DNA of 64,000 bases from Arsenicibacter sp965247375 (GTDB lineage Bacteria; Bacteroidota; Bacteroidia; Cytophagales; Spirosomataceae): positions 35,270-99,269 of the forward strand of contig CBDFHU010000070.1 in assembly GCA_965247375.1 (NCBI GenBank), given 5' to 3'. The stretch's first letter is position 1; every line of letters starts with the position of its first letter. A model generated the notes under the pieces. The model saw only the letters and a list, made by a program, of their open reading frames with translations. It had not been told where the DNA came from and ran no database searches. Below, piece after piece: positions 43,996-51,806 of the stretch. A program made the translations under genes and the position numbers.

Positions 43996-44286
43996 GTAGT
44001 AAGATAGTAGTAAGGCGGTAGTAAGATGGTAGTAAGATCGATCTTACTACCATCTTACTGCCGCCTTTAATACGGCAAAAACCAGAATATTATATAAGTG
44101 ACTGATTTTCAGCAGGCCCCTTATTATAATAATATACTTTTAGCTATTTTATCTTACTACCTTACTACCATAGCAAAAAACGCTGTTTCCAGCTTATTTA
44201 GGCCGTTTTAGGGTAGTAAGATACATCTTACTACTATCTTACTACCATCTTACTACTCCCCACGGTAGTAAGGTAGTAAGATAAAA
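43996..44286. repeat. Iteron cluster, putative replication origin
   Basis: About 14 copies of GTAGTAAGAT or close variants occur in both orientations: direct at 43996, 44007, 44018, 44029, 44213, 44265 and 44273; inverted at 44041, 44052, 44151, 44161, 44225, 44237 and 44248. Many are spaced 11-12 bp apart, one helical turn. The left block forms a 52-bp palindrome (44014-44065, one mismatch per 25-bp arm). A 23-bp perfect inverted pair (44147-44169 and 44264-44286) encloses the right block. An AT-rich stretch (44085-44150) lies between, fitting a duplex-unwinding element. The place between helicase and primase genes supports an origin. Confidence 0.82.
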
Positions 44287-44325
44287 TGACCAATCTTGGC
44301 AAAAACTTTTAACTGTTTTCTGAAG

Positions 44326-44900
44326 CACAGCCCCCCCACAGGGGTAAAAATTTTTTCCCAATGACTCAACTAACAGCCGATACCGTAGCCAGCTTTATGG
44401 CCGCCCTGCAAGCTCCGACCTATAAGGTGCAATTGCACAACCGGTCAACAGATACAGGCTATTGGGTCGAATACTCCCCCCTGCAATTGCAAAACGCCGT
44501 TGGCTTTCTGCGCGGCAAGAACGCTGAAGGCTTCGACATCTATTGCCGCCCCGTCGGCCATCAGTACGTACTGCTGGATGACCTAATAAAAGACCGGCTG
44601 GCGGAGCTGGCTACGCTCCTGCCCTGTCTGCTACTTGAGACAAGTCCGGCCAATTATCAGGCCTGGCTAATTCTGTCCTTTCTGCCCGGCGACCGCGAGC
44701 AGGCAAAAGCCATCTGTCAGGAACTGGCTACCCGTTTCGGTGCAGATATGGCCAGTGCCGAACCCGATCACGTGGGCCGTCTGCCGGGCTTCACCAACCG
44801 GAAGGAAAAGCACCGGCAGGCTAACGGCTTCTTTCCCTTTGTCCGGCTACACCGCTGGCAACATCGACTGTCCACTTTTCACCCCTGTGGGGGGGCTGTG
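44326..44900. repeat. 20-bp inverted repeat flanking the primase start
   Basis: CACAGCCCCCCCACAGGGGT at 44326-44345, just before the primase ATG, recurs as an exact inverted copy at 44881-44900 inside the same gene, with similar flanks (TTTxA and CTTCA). The unit includes a run of seven C/G. Confidence 0.8.
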
Positions 44901-45143
44901 TTTCAGCCCAAACAAAGCTCACCGGTAAACCCGCATTCCTTCAGCCATTCCGGCAAAAACAGTACAAGCGAATATGACTTCGCCCGGGTGTGTAGTTTAA
45001 TCCGTCTGGGTTGGTCAGATCAGCAGATTATAGCGGAGTTGACCGAATCCAGTCCGGACATAAAAAACCGCAAAGGCAAACATACTGAGGCATATATACG
45101 CCGTACAATTCAGGCAGCACACAAAAGACTCCGTGTGTATTAG
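44361..45143 (+). CDS. RepB-like DNA primase
   Basis: A 260-residue protein of the RepB/AEP primase group: 'NAEGFDIYCRPVG', 'YVLLDDLIKDRL', 'LLETSPANYQAWLILSF' and the diagnostic 'DHVGRLPGFTNRKEKHRQ'. A helical C-terminal part ('ARVCSLIRLGWSDQQIIAELTESS') follows and probably contacts DNA or the helicase. It would make primers at the iteron origin with VapE. The gene contains one arm of the 20-bp inverted repeat and two TGCAATTGCA palindromes. A strong terminator follows. Confidence 0.85.
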   Translation: MTQLTADTVASFMAALQAPTYKVQLHNRSTDTGYWVEYSPLQLQNAVGFLRGKNAEGFDIYCRPVGHQYVLLDDLIKDRLAELATLLPCLLLETSPANYQAWLILSFLPGDREQAKAICQELATRFGADMASAEPDHVGRLPGFTNRKEKHRQANGFFPFVRLHRWQHRLSTFHPCGGAVFQPKQSSPVNPHSFSHSGKNSTSEYDFARVCSLIRLGWSDQQIIAELTESSPDIKNRKGKHTEAYIRRTIQAAHKRLRVY

Positions 45144-45186
45144 ATTGCAATTTTTGCAATTCAGAAACACCCTTTTTTACAGCACA

Positions 45187-45231
45187 AAAATGCCGTTAAT
45201 TAACTGATTGTGAGTTAATTAACGGCATTTT
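45187..45231 (+). terminator. Strong terminator after primase
   Basis: A perfect 18-bp stem, AAAATGCCGTTAATTAAC (45187-45204) with 45214-45231, and a 9-nt loop, rich in A/T at both ends so it can act in both directions. It separates the replication block from the late-type genes. Confidence 0.88.
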
Positions 45232-45525
45232 AATTGGGAATTTCCAATGGTTTTGTGTGCACTTTTGCAATCCTTAAAACCATCATTGTACTGATAGTCT
45301 GACACTTAGCCTTTTTTTGTACAAAAAAACAGGGGTGTGACACACCGTTACCCCCCCAGTCACGCACAGACGCAATATGCAATTGCATAGGGGGGCTTGC
45401 GCGATATATGAATGGACCTCCATAAAATACCCTTTTAACCGCCTTACCCCCTGGCAACAAAAGCCAGAACCCGGCCCGTCTCTGTTAGCCAGTCCCGCCA
45501 AACTTCGCGGAAAAAAACATCCAAA
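45232..45525 (+). promoter_or_regulatory. Upstream region of the ATP-grasp/tape measure block
   Basis: The 294 bp after the terminator hold no supported gene but three palindromes: TTTTTTTGTACAAAAAAA (45312-45329), GGTGTGACACACC (45334-45346) and TGCAATTGCA (45378-45387), plus a seven-C run. They are placed as operators of a late-type promoter would be. No clear TAnnTTTG is visible. Confidence 0.45.
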
Positions 45526-46566
45526 ATGAAAGCTTTAGTCCTCGGTAATTTAAATTACCACCTATTACAAGCCCTTCAGAAAGCAGGCGTTGAATATTCA
45601 GCCTATAATCCGCTGGAACTCTACCTTTATGTCAGCGAGTCCATCAACGGCTACGACCGTGTTTATGACGGCAGGGCCGAACTTGATAAGCCCGAGCGGC
45701 TGAAGATCAAGGATTACGACTTTATTGTTCCGCGCCTGTCCGGTCAGCTTGAGTACCGAACCGTTATTCTCGAGCACATCAACGCCAATCTGGGCGTATA
45801 CTCTCCCCAGACGGCCACGGCCCTGAAGACAGCATCGAACAAGATCCTGACTACCCTGAAGCTCTCCCAGGCCGGAATACGCACACCAAAGACGGTCTGG
45901 GCCAAAGCGCCTATCCATCCGGAGTATATTATCAAAAATATGCTCGACGGCCTTCCGATTGTGGTCAAGACCGTTCACGGATCACAGGGCGCCGGCGTGT
46001 CGATCCTGGAAACGCAGCTCAGCGCCAATACTACTCTGGAGAGTTTCCACAAGTGTGAAATAGACGTAAAGATGCAACGCTATATTGACGGCGGCTTTAA
46101 GGATATACGCGCGATTGTGGTCGGTGATAAAGTTGTATGCTCGATGGAGCGAACGGCCAACAAGGGGGACTTCAGAGCGAATCTGAGCAAATCCGGCAGC
46201 GGCCGAAGCATTGAACTGTCGAAAGAAGACCAGGAAATTTGCATTGAGGCAAACAAGGCCGTCGGGCTGGAACATTCCGGCGTTGACCTGATGAAGGACA
46301 AAGACGGCACCACATTCGCCATTGAGGTGAACGGCAACCCGGGCACAAAGATCATTGACGTTACCGGCGTAAACTTCTTTGAGCATCTTATCGAGCATTG
46401 TATCCGAAAGGCGGGCGGTAAGCCAAAACAAAGTGCTGAAAGCGATGGTAAAAGCTCGCAGGCAGCGCCACCGGCAGTAAAGCAAACACCAGCATTTTTC
46501 TCGGAAACAGATCAGGCACTTGCCGACCTGAAAGCGGGAAAGAAAATCAGCGAGCGCTGGTCTTAG
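45526..46566 (+). CDS. RimK-like ATP-grasp ligase
   Basis: A 346-residue ATP-grasp enzyme. The N-terminal 90 residues form the pre-ATP-grasp domain ('FIVPRLSGQLEYRTVILEHI'). The nucleotide site shows 'LPIVVKTVHGSQGAGVSI' (Lys plus glycine-rich loop), 'KMQRYIDGGFKDIRAIVVG', 'ERTANKGDFRANLSKSG' and the Mg-binding 'FAIEVNGNPG'. These match RimK/LysX-type enzymes that ligate amino acids or peptides to a carboxylate of a protein. The last 60 residues are a low-complexity tail. In this element it lies 14 bp before a small acidic gene and then the tape measure gene, so the target could be one of those proteins, which is a hypothesis. Confidence 0.85.
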   Translation: MKALVLGNLNYHLLQALQKAGVEYSAYNPLELYLYVSESINGYDRVYDGRAELDKPERLKIKDYDFIVPRLSGQLEYRTVILEHINANLGVYSPQTATALKTASNKILTTLKLSQAGIRTPKTVWAKAPIHPEYIIKNMLDGLPIVVKTVHGSQGAGVSILETQLSANTTLESFHKCEIDVKMQRYIDGGFKDIRAIVVGDKVVCSMERTANKGDFRANLSKSGSGRSIELSKEDQEICIEANKAVGLEHSGVDLMKDKDGTTFAIEVNGNPGTKIIDVTGVNFFEHLIEHCIRKAGGKPKQSAESDGKSSQAAPPAVKQTPAFFSETDQALADLKAGKKISERWS

Positions 46567-46580
46567 GCGCAACTAATCAC

Positions 46581-46931
46581 ATGGCAGAAGAAAACGATTT
46601 ATCTGACGGGCAGGGAGATGACCCGGTCGATGTGGAGAAATTAGACTTTCTGGGCAGAATGAGCCGGTATGCTGAGCGCGGAAGGCTTCGCGCTCAGCAG
46701 GAATACGAGGCCAAAATCATACCCCTGTATACGCTACACGACGAAGACGGCTACCGGAGCCATCACGAATGGCTTAAAGACCGGAGACGAATGAAAAAGG
46801 CTATGAACGATGCTCTCGATGGTAAAGCGGACTGGCCGCCCCGCAGGGCACCGGCAGCGTACGACCCGATGTACGTAGATGTCAACTACCTACATGAGCT
46901 TATGCGCGATAAAACAAAAGACGACCGGTAG
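46581..46931 (+). CDS. Small charged protein between ATP-grasp and tape measure genes
   Basis: A 116-residue protein with no family I recognise. It starts with an acidic stretch (EENDLSDGQGDDPVDVEKLD), continues with a helical basic part ('MSRYAERGRLRAQQEYEAK', 'WLKDRRRMKKAMNDALDG') and ends 'LMRDKTKDDR'. In tailed phages the gene before the tape measure often encodes a tail chaperone or assembly protein, a role this position would fit. It could also be a substrate of the ATP-grasp enzyme. Confidence 0.65.
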   Translation: MAEENDLSDGQGDDPVDVEKLDFLGRMSRYAERGRLRAQQEYEAKIIPLYTLHDEDGYRSHHEWLKDRRRMKKAMNDALDGKADWPPRRAPAAYDPMYVDVNYLHELMRDKTKDDR

Positions 46932-47059
46932 TCCGGCTATATCCCCATTTAATTTTTTCCCACACCATTCAGGATTCTGCCCGATGATTCAGAAAAAACA
47001 ACCCGTCCACATCTCTGTCATTATCGGGCAGTTCCTGAAAAAACCACATTCCGGACCAC

Positions 47060-50000
47060 ATGGCACAAACACAGAACGACCGGGCAGTTATCAGCCTGGT
47101 AATCAATGGTCAGCAGGCACAAACCAGCCTGAAACAGATCAGTCTGGCCACGATCAACCTTCGCTCCGAACTCAACAAAATGAAGGAGGCGGACAATCCG
47201 CAGCTCTACCGGGAAAAGCTTCAGGAACTTGCTAAGCTTATTCAGGCGCAGCGGGAAATGGCTTCCCGTGTCAATCAGCTCTCCGGTGCCTGGCAGCGAT
47301 TCAAAAAGGATGCGTCAATTTCTACGGATATATTGGGCGGCAATATACTCACCAGCCTGGTTAACCGCTTTACGGCCGCTATTCCGGATGCCATAAACCG
47401 GACAGTATCCTTCCGGGCTGAACTCGCTGACATCGCCGCCAAAGCCAATCTTACCGATCAGGAAGTCAGAAAACTCAACGGCGAGTTAAGCCGCCTGAAC
47501 ACCACTACACCCACTCAGGAGCTCCGTAAAATGGCCGTTGTTGCCGGTCAGTTTGATGTAGCAAAAAATCAGATGGCGGGTTTTGTGGATGCAACGGACA
47601 AACTGAACGTAGCCTTAGGGGATCAGTTTTCGGGGGCTGAAGAAGTGGCCACCATTGCCCTTACGCTACGTAACACGTTCCGGGACATCCAGACCGCCCG
47701 GATTGATGACGATATGCTCCGGATCGGTAACGCACTGAACGTACTTGAGTCGAAAGGAGCCGCGACCGCGCCGGTGATTTCGGAGTTTGCCGGGCGGATC
47801 GGAGGGGTTGCCATTCCGATGGGCCTGACTACTGCCCAGACGCTGGGACTATCGGCTACCTTGCAGGAGCTGAACGTGACGGCAGAACGGGGAGCCGGGG
47901 CCGTTACCGGCATTTTAACCGGTATGGCCAAAGCCCCGCAGGAATTTGCTAAATATGCCGTTGGTGCAGACGGGGCCAAACTCTCCACATCCGCGTTTGT
48001 GCAATTGCTTAACACCGATTTAATGGCCGCTTTAACGGCCGTCATTCGCGGCTTTAATCTGGGTGATACCAGCGCCACCGGTATGGCGAAAAAGCTCTCA
48101 GATTTAAAATTAAACGGTGACGGTGTGATGGAGATATTTCTGAAGCTCGCCACCAATACCGCAATGGTCGAAGAGAAGACCCGCTTTGCCGGTGAAGCCC
48201 TGCAAGGCACGTCCTCGATCATGGCCGAGTTCGCCCGGAAAAACGACGCACTCGCTGTCAACCTGAAGAAAATACAGGAGTTCTTTTCCGATAAGCTAAT
48301 TGCCGGGGTTGAAGGGTTTGCCGAAAGCATTGTCGGTGCAATTGCAAAGGTGATGGGCCTCCGGGACGCTGTTGCTGAGAGTATTACCGCAGCCAATCAG
48401 CAAAAAGAAACCGTTCAGCAACTTGAAAAAAACCTCCTTCCGCTTATCGCCCGGTACGAAACACTCACCGGCCAGACCAACCTGTCCAAACAGGAGCAGA
48501 CCGAACTACGGAAAGTCGTCGGACAGATCAGCGAAATCGTACCGATCGCTGTCGGCGAATGGGATAAATACGGGAATGCACTGACCATTAATGCCGGTAA
48601 GGCACGGGAATTTATCAACGTGCAGCGCGAGCTATACAAGTTCAAAAATGCCGATGCCATTAACACCGTAAATGATGAGCTAACACGCTTACGGTCAGAA
48701 TACGGCGTAGTTGACAAACAGCTTAGGGCCGGTATCGGTGTCCGTTCCGGGTATCAGCCCGGTATGGCAATTGCAGGGGGGCAATCTACGTATGACCTGA
48801 GCAACGACGAGCTAAAAAGCCTGAAGGAACGCCGCAAGAAACTAGGCGAGGAAATCGTCAAAAACAAGCTTCTGTTGTCGGGTCTCGACGGCAGTTACCT
48901 GGACAGTCCAAAACCACCGGCAACCGGTCAGGAACCGGCCAAAAACGGGGAAGAAACCGACCCGGTCAAAAAGCGCAGAAAGACTAACGGCACTGTCTAT
49001 ACGACGGATGAAGAGAAACGGGCAAACAAGCGGGCCAATGATGAAATCAGAGCAATGGCCGCTGAAGCCTGGGAGGATGAAAAAAAACGGGAGCTGGAAA
49101 AAGCCCGGTACAAGGCCGATAAACAGATCGAAGAAGCCAGAACGTCCGAGGCCAATGCCAGACTGAAAGTAAAGTGGGTAAAAGCCATTGAAGATGCCTA
49201 CCAGGTCGAAAAGAATCAGATCGAGGAAAAGTTTGCCAAAGAGCAGCGGGACCGGCAGATGAAAAATCAGGAGCAATTCACGAAGGATGTAGAACTAGCA
49301 CTGGAACAGCTTAAGCAGGTGGAATTAGCCGGTTTAGCGGCGGATAAGGCCGCCAATAAGATCACTGAAGAAGAAGAACGGGCCGGACAGCTAAAAATAG
49401 AGGCGAACTTCCTGGAGGCCCGAAAATTGCTGTATGAAGCCCACTACAAGGAGATGGAGGAATTAGCGCAGCAGGATCACGATAAAGCGGAAGAAATCCG
49501 TCAGAAGAAACAGGAGGCGCTTCAGTCGCTCGATGCTGAAGACCTCAAAAACAAGCAGAATCAGGGCGATGCCGCCAATGCTATAGCTGAAAGTGAGCAG
49601 GAAGAGCGTCAGACTAAGGATAATAAAAAAATTACGGACGAACAGCAGTTGCTTGAAAAATGGCTCGGTGTAAAGAAAAAGACTTATAAGGACGCAACAG
49701 ACGTACTAAGGCTGTATTTCAAAGAAAATACCGTTGCTTATAAGGCCGGAATTGCCGCGCAAAAAGCCTGGGCAATTGCTGAAATCACAATCACGTTCGG
49801 TAAATCACTGATGGATGCCGTTAAGGCCGGGGCGGGTCTGCCATTTCCGGCCAACCTGGCTGCAATTGCAAAGTCAGCAGCTATTCCAACGCTTACGTAT
49901 GCCGCTGCACTGGCCCGGATACGGTCAGCAAGCGAAAGTGTACCAGGCTTTCTAAACGGGGGATTTACAGAAGATATGACGATGACGCCGGGGGGATATT

Positions 50001-50359
50001 ACACCACCCCTACCTACTTTCCCAACCGGAATTATACGGTTACAGAGAACGGTCGGCCCGAATTTGTAATAAACAATCGTGCATTGCAGGTGCCTGTAGT
50101 GGCTAATTTTGCCAGGATGATAGATTCTATGCAGCAGTCAGGCAGCTATGGCCAGATGACAGCAGTCACGACTTCAGCAACCGACAGTCAAAGCGCCCTG
50201 ATTGTGAAAGAACTCCAGGGCCTCAGGGCTGAATCGCAGCGGACGAGGGCAGCAATTACGGCTTTAGCTGAGCGCCCGGTTGAAGCCCGGATGTCTTATT
50301 TTCACTTCCAGGAAACAACGGACAGGATCGCCGAAATAAGAAGAAATACGAGTTTATAG
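47060..50359 (+). CDS. Phage tail tape measure protein
   Basis: A 1099-residue protein. The N-terminal coiled coil (LRSELNKMKEADNPQLYREK) is followed by the TP901-type core ('RLNTTTPTQELRKMAVVAGQFDVAKNQ', 'ATIALTLRNTF', 'AGRIGGVAIPMGLTTAQTLGLSATLQEL'). Amphipathic or hydrophobic stretches come near residues 413-435, a long charged coiled coil at about 627-873, and a second hydrophobic region near 905-950 ('LPFPANLAAIAKSAAIPTLTYAAALARI'). Tape measure proteins set tail length and help DNA cross the cell membrane. It is the only evident virion gene in the element and shows no sign of decay. A 128-bp gap precedes it. Confidence 0.88.
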   Translation: MAQTQNDRAVISLVINGQQAQTSLKQISLATINLRSELNKMKEADNPQLYREKLQELAKLIQAQREMASRVNQLSGAWQRFKKDASISTDILGGNILTSLVNRFTAAIPDAINRTVSFRAELADIAAKANLTDQEVRKLNGELSRLNTTTPTQELRKMAVVAGQFDVAKNQMAGFVDATDKLNVALGDQFSGAEEVATIALTLRNTFRDIQTARIDDDMLRIGNALNVLESKGAATAPVISEFAGRIGGVAIPMGLTTAQTLGLSATLQELNVTAERGAGAVTGILTGMAKAPQEFAKYAVGADGAKLSTSAFVQLLNTDLMAALTAVIRGFNLGDTSATGMAKKLSDLKLNGDGVMEIFLKLATNTAMVEEKTRFAGEALQGTSSIMAEFARKNDALAVNLKKIQEFFSDKLIAGVEGFAESIVGAIAKVMGLRDAVAESITAANQQKETVQQLEKNLLPLIARYETLTGQTNLSKQEQTELRKVVGQISEIVPIAVGEWDKYGNALTINAGKAREFINVQRELYKFKNADAINTVNDELTRLRSEYGVVDKQLRAGIGVRSGYQPGMAIAGGQSTYDLSNDELKSLKERRKKLGEEIVKNKLLLSGLDGSYLDSPKPPATGQEPAKNGEETDPVKKRRKTNGTVYTTDEEKRANKRANDEIRAMAAEAWEDEKKRELEKARYKADKQIEEARTSEANARLKVKWVKAIEDAYQVEKNQIEEKFAKEQRDRQMKNQEQFTKDVELALEQLKQVELAGLAADKAANKITEEEERAGQLKIEANFLEARKLLYEAHYKEMEELAQQDHDKAEEIRQKKQEALQSLDAEDLKNKQNQGDAANAIAESEQEERQTKDNKKITDEQQLLEKWLGVKKKTYKDATDVLRLYFKENTVAYKAGIAAQKAWAIAEITITFGKSLMDAVKAGAGLPFPANLAAIAKSAAIPTLTYAAALARIRSASESVPGFLNGGFTEDMTMTPGGYYTTPTYFPNRNYTVTENGRPEFVINNRALQVPVVANFARMIDSMQQSGSYGQMTAVTTSATDSQSALIVKELQGLRAESQRTRAAITALAERPVEARMSYFHFQETTDRIAEIRRNTSL

Positions 50360-50387
50360 GATTATAAAGGATGTGGTAAAAAATAGC

Positions 50388-50416
50388 AAAGCCCGGACTC
50401 GCTGAGTCTGGGCTTT
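50388..50416 (+). terminator. Terminator after tape measure gene
   Basis: AAAGCCCGGACTC (50388-50400) pairs with GAGTCTGGGCTTT (50404-50416), one G-T pair, 3-nt loop, followed by CTTTTTG. It lies 28 bp after the stop. Confidence 0.85.
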
Positions 50417-50506
50417 CTTTTTGTGTGACCGTTGTTTGCCGGTTTTGGGGCACATATCTGGTTACACATTCGTCTAAAAACCCGCCCAATTTGCTGATTT
50501 TCAGCA

Positions 50507-50525
50507 TTTTGCAGAGAGGAAGAGA
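50507..50525. other. Right attachment site (attR) in tRNA-Ser 3' end
   Basis: TTTTGCAGAGAGGAAGAGA is identical to attL at 39457-39475. Bases 50512-50525 are the 3' end of the tRNA gene, so integration restored an intact tRNA. Confidence 0.9.
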
Positions 50526-50598
50526 TTCGAACTCTCGATACGGTTTCCCGCATACACACTTTCCAGGCGTGCTCCTTCAACCACTCGGACACCTCTCT
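50512..50598 (-). tRNA. tRNA-Ser (GGA anticodon)
   Basis: An 87-nt gene on the minus strand. The 7-bp acceptor stem AGAGAGG / CCTCTCT, the D-arm region GTCCGAGTGGTTGAAGG, the anticodon loop CTGGAAA (anticodon GGA), a long class-II variable arm (about TATGCGGGAAACCGTATC) and the T-arm GAGAGTTCGAATCTC are all visible. The discriminator base is G and CCA is not encoded. The gene serves as the integration site of the element to its left. Confidence 0.95.
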
Positions 50599-50931
50599 GT
50601 ATATCCATACTGAACATCAATTGCTTGTTTATCCAGTATGGATGATTTTCCTATGTAAAAGGCCCCCATTTTTGGCCCTGCATCCTCTGATTGCTCAGCG
50701 AATGGGGCGCAAAATAACAGACTATTCCCTGAAAATCAAAGAGAATATACAGTCAGCCTTGTAATTATCCGGCATAAACCGCTCAAAACCCGCCTGTTAA
50801 GTAAACACTTCCGGCGTTCCGGATAATAATTTATTTCCCATACATACAAAACCTACCCTTTTTTAGTTATAGCTTTAACACTATTCCGTCAATTTATTGC
50901 AGTAAAGCAACACGATATACGATTACTACCC
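50599..50931. other. Intergenic region between divergent tRNA-Ser and ECF sigma genes
   Basis: It holds a 10-bp inverted repeat (ATCCATACTG at 50603-50612 with 50634-50643) just upstream of the tRNA and then AT-rich sequence that must carry the sigma gene promoter. I see no small gene and no clear TAnnTTTG. Confidence 0.4.
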
Positions 50932-51543
50932 ATGGTAACGCTTGACAACTCTTTTTCGGACACTGATCATGAGCACTGGGACGGTATCCGTTCGGGCGAC
51001 AAATCAGCGCTCGAGGCGTTGGCAACCCGCTATTATCGGCCTCTGTTTCACTATAGTACAAAATTTACGGCGAACCACGCTCATATCGAAGACTGCCTCC
51101 AGGATCTCTTTCTGACCATCTGGGAAAAGCAACAGACTCTGCCATCGGTCCGGTCGGTTAAGGCGTATTTATTCACGGCCATCCGCCATAATATCCTGCA
51201 CCGGACCCAACGCGACAGCCTGTTTCGCCCACTCAATGAGACCGACGATGCGGAAGCACCTGATATCAGTCCGGAACGGCTGTTACTGCGCCGTGAAGAT
51301 GACATGGTGCAGCAACAGCAACTCAAACAATCACTTGACCAGCTCCCGCAGCGCCAGCGTGAAGCCATTTATCTCCGCTATTTTGAAGATTTGTCTTACG
51401 AGGAGATTGCTCATGTGATGGGGCTGAACCGGCAGGTGGTCGCCAATTACCTGCAACACGCCTTGCAGACGCTCCGCAAACATTATCAGAAGTTTGTCTT
51501 CACCGGCCTCCTCGCGCTGCTGGCCTGGTACTGGCTTAGCTAG
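50932..51543 (+). CDS. ECF sigma factor of the second SusCD locus
   Basis: A 203-residue sigma-70 factor: region 2 ('YYRPLFHYSTKFTANHAHIEDCLQDLFLTIWEKQQTL') and region 4 ('LPQRQREAIYLRYFEDLSYEEIAHVMGLNRQVV'), ending in a hydrophobic tail (FTGLLALLAWYWLS). With the FecR-like gene 263 bp downstream and SusC after it, this is the usual trans-envelope signalling set that turns on a SusCD operon when the receptor is occupied. Confidence 0.93.
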   Translation: MVTLDNSFSDTDHEHWDGIRSGDKSALEALATRYYRPLFHYSTKFTANHAHIEDCLQDLFLTIWEKQQTLPSVRSVKAYLFTAIRHNILHRTQRDSLFRPLNETDDAEAPDISPERLLLRREDDMVQQQQLKQSLDQLPQRQREAIYLRYFEDLSYEEIAHVMGLNRQVVANYLQHALQTLRKHYQKFVFTGLLALLAWYWLS

Positions 51544-51597
51544 CGGGCTAGTCATACTTCACAAAAAAGCACAACATACTGATTATGAGTCGTTAAA

Positions 51598-51662
51598 TTA
51601 CCACATAGCCACATAGGTCACATAAGCATAAAATCTATGTTTTCTATGTAGCTATGTGGTAA
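51598..51662. repeat. Quasi-palindromic intergenic repeat (ACCACATAGCCACATAG type)
   Basis: Arms TTACCACATAGCCACATAG (51598-51616) and CTATGTAGCTATGTGGTAA (51644-51662) pair at 18 of 19 positions. Each arm is made of repeated CACATAG words. It lies between the sigma and FecR genes. Confidence 0.75.
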
Positions 51663-51806
51663 ACACATATTAATATGCCTCTCCCTTTATCCGTTGTCTT
51701 TTTGTGCCGTCAAAATTTTTAAAAAAATTTCACCGCAGCAAGATTACTTTTTCATTTCCCGATACTCATCGCTATACCAACGGTATGAAACAAGAACAAT
51801 AAAGCG

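Larger units (their letters stand above)
39457..50525. mobile_element. PICI-like integrated element in tRNA-Ser
   Basis: The element spans 11.07 kb between two copies of a 19-bp repeat, the right copy being the 3' end of an intact tRNA-Ser. Order: leftward XRE repressor, divergent small HTH gene, integrase, two small genes, VapE helicase, iteron region, RepB-like primase, then ATP-grasp, small protein and tail tape measure protein. Divergent regulators, integrase, primase-helicase-origin block and a few phage structure-related genes are the layout of phage-inducible chromosomal islands. No capsid, portal, terminase or conjugation gene is present, so I favour a satellite over a prophage or ICE. 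A decayed prophage remains possible. Confidence 0.82.

Noticed and set aside
46879..47235. Open frame overlapping the tape measure start
   Set aside because: It overlaps two better-supported genes in another frame and its sequence is Pro/Gln/Thr-rich, without family features.
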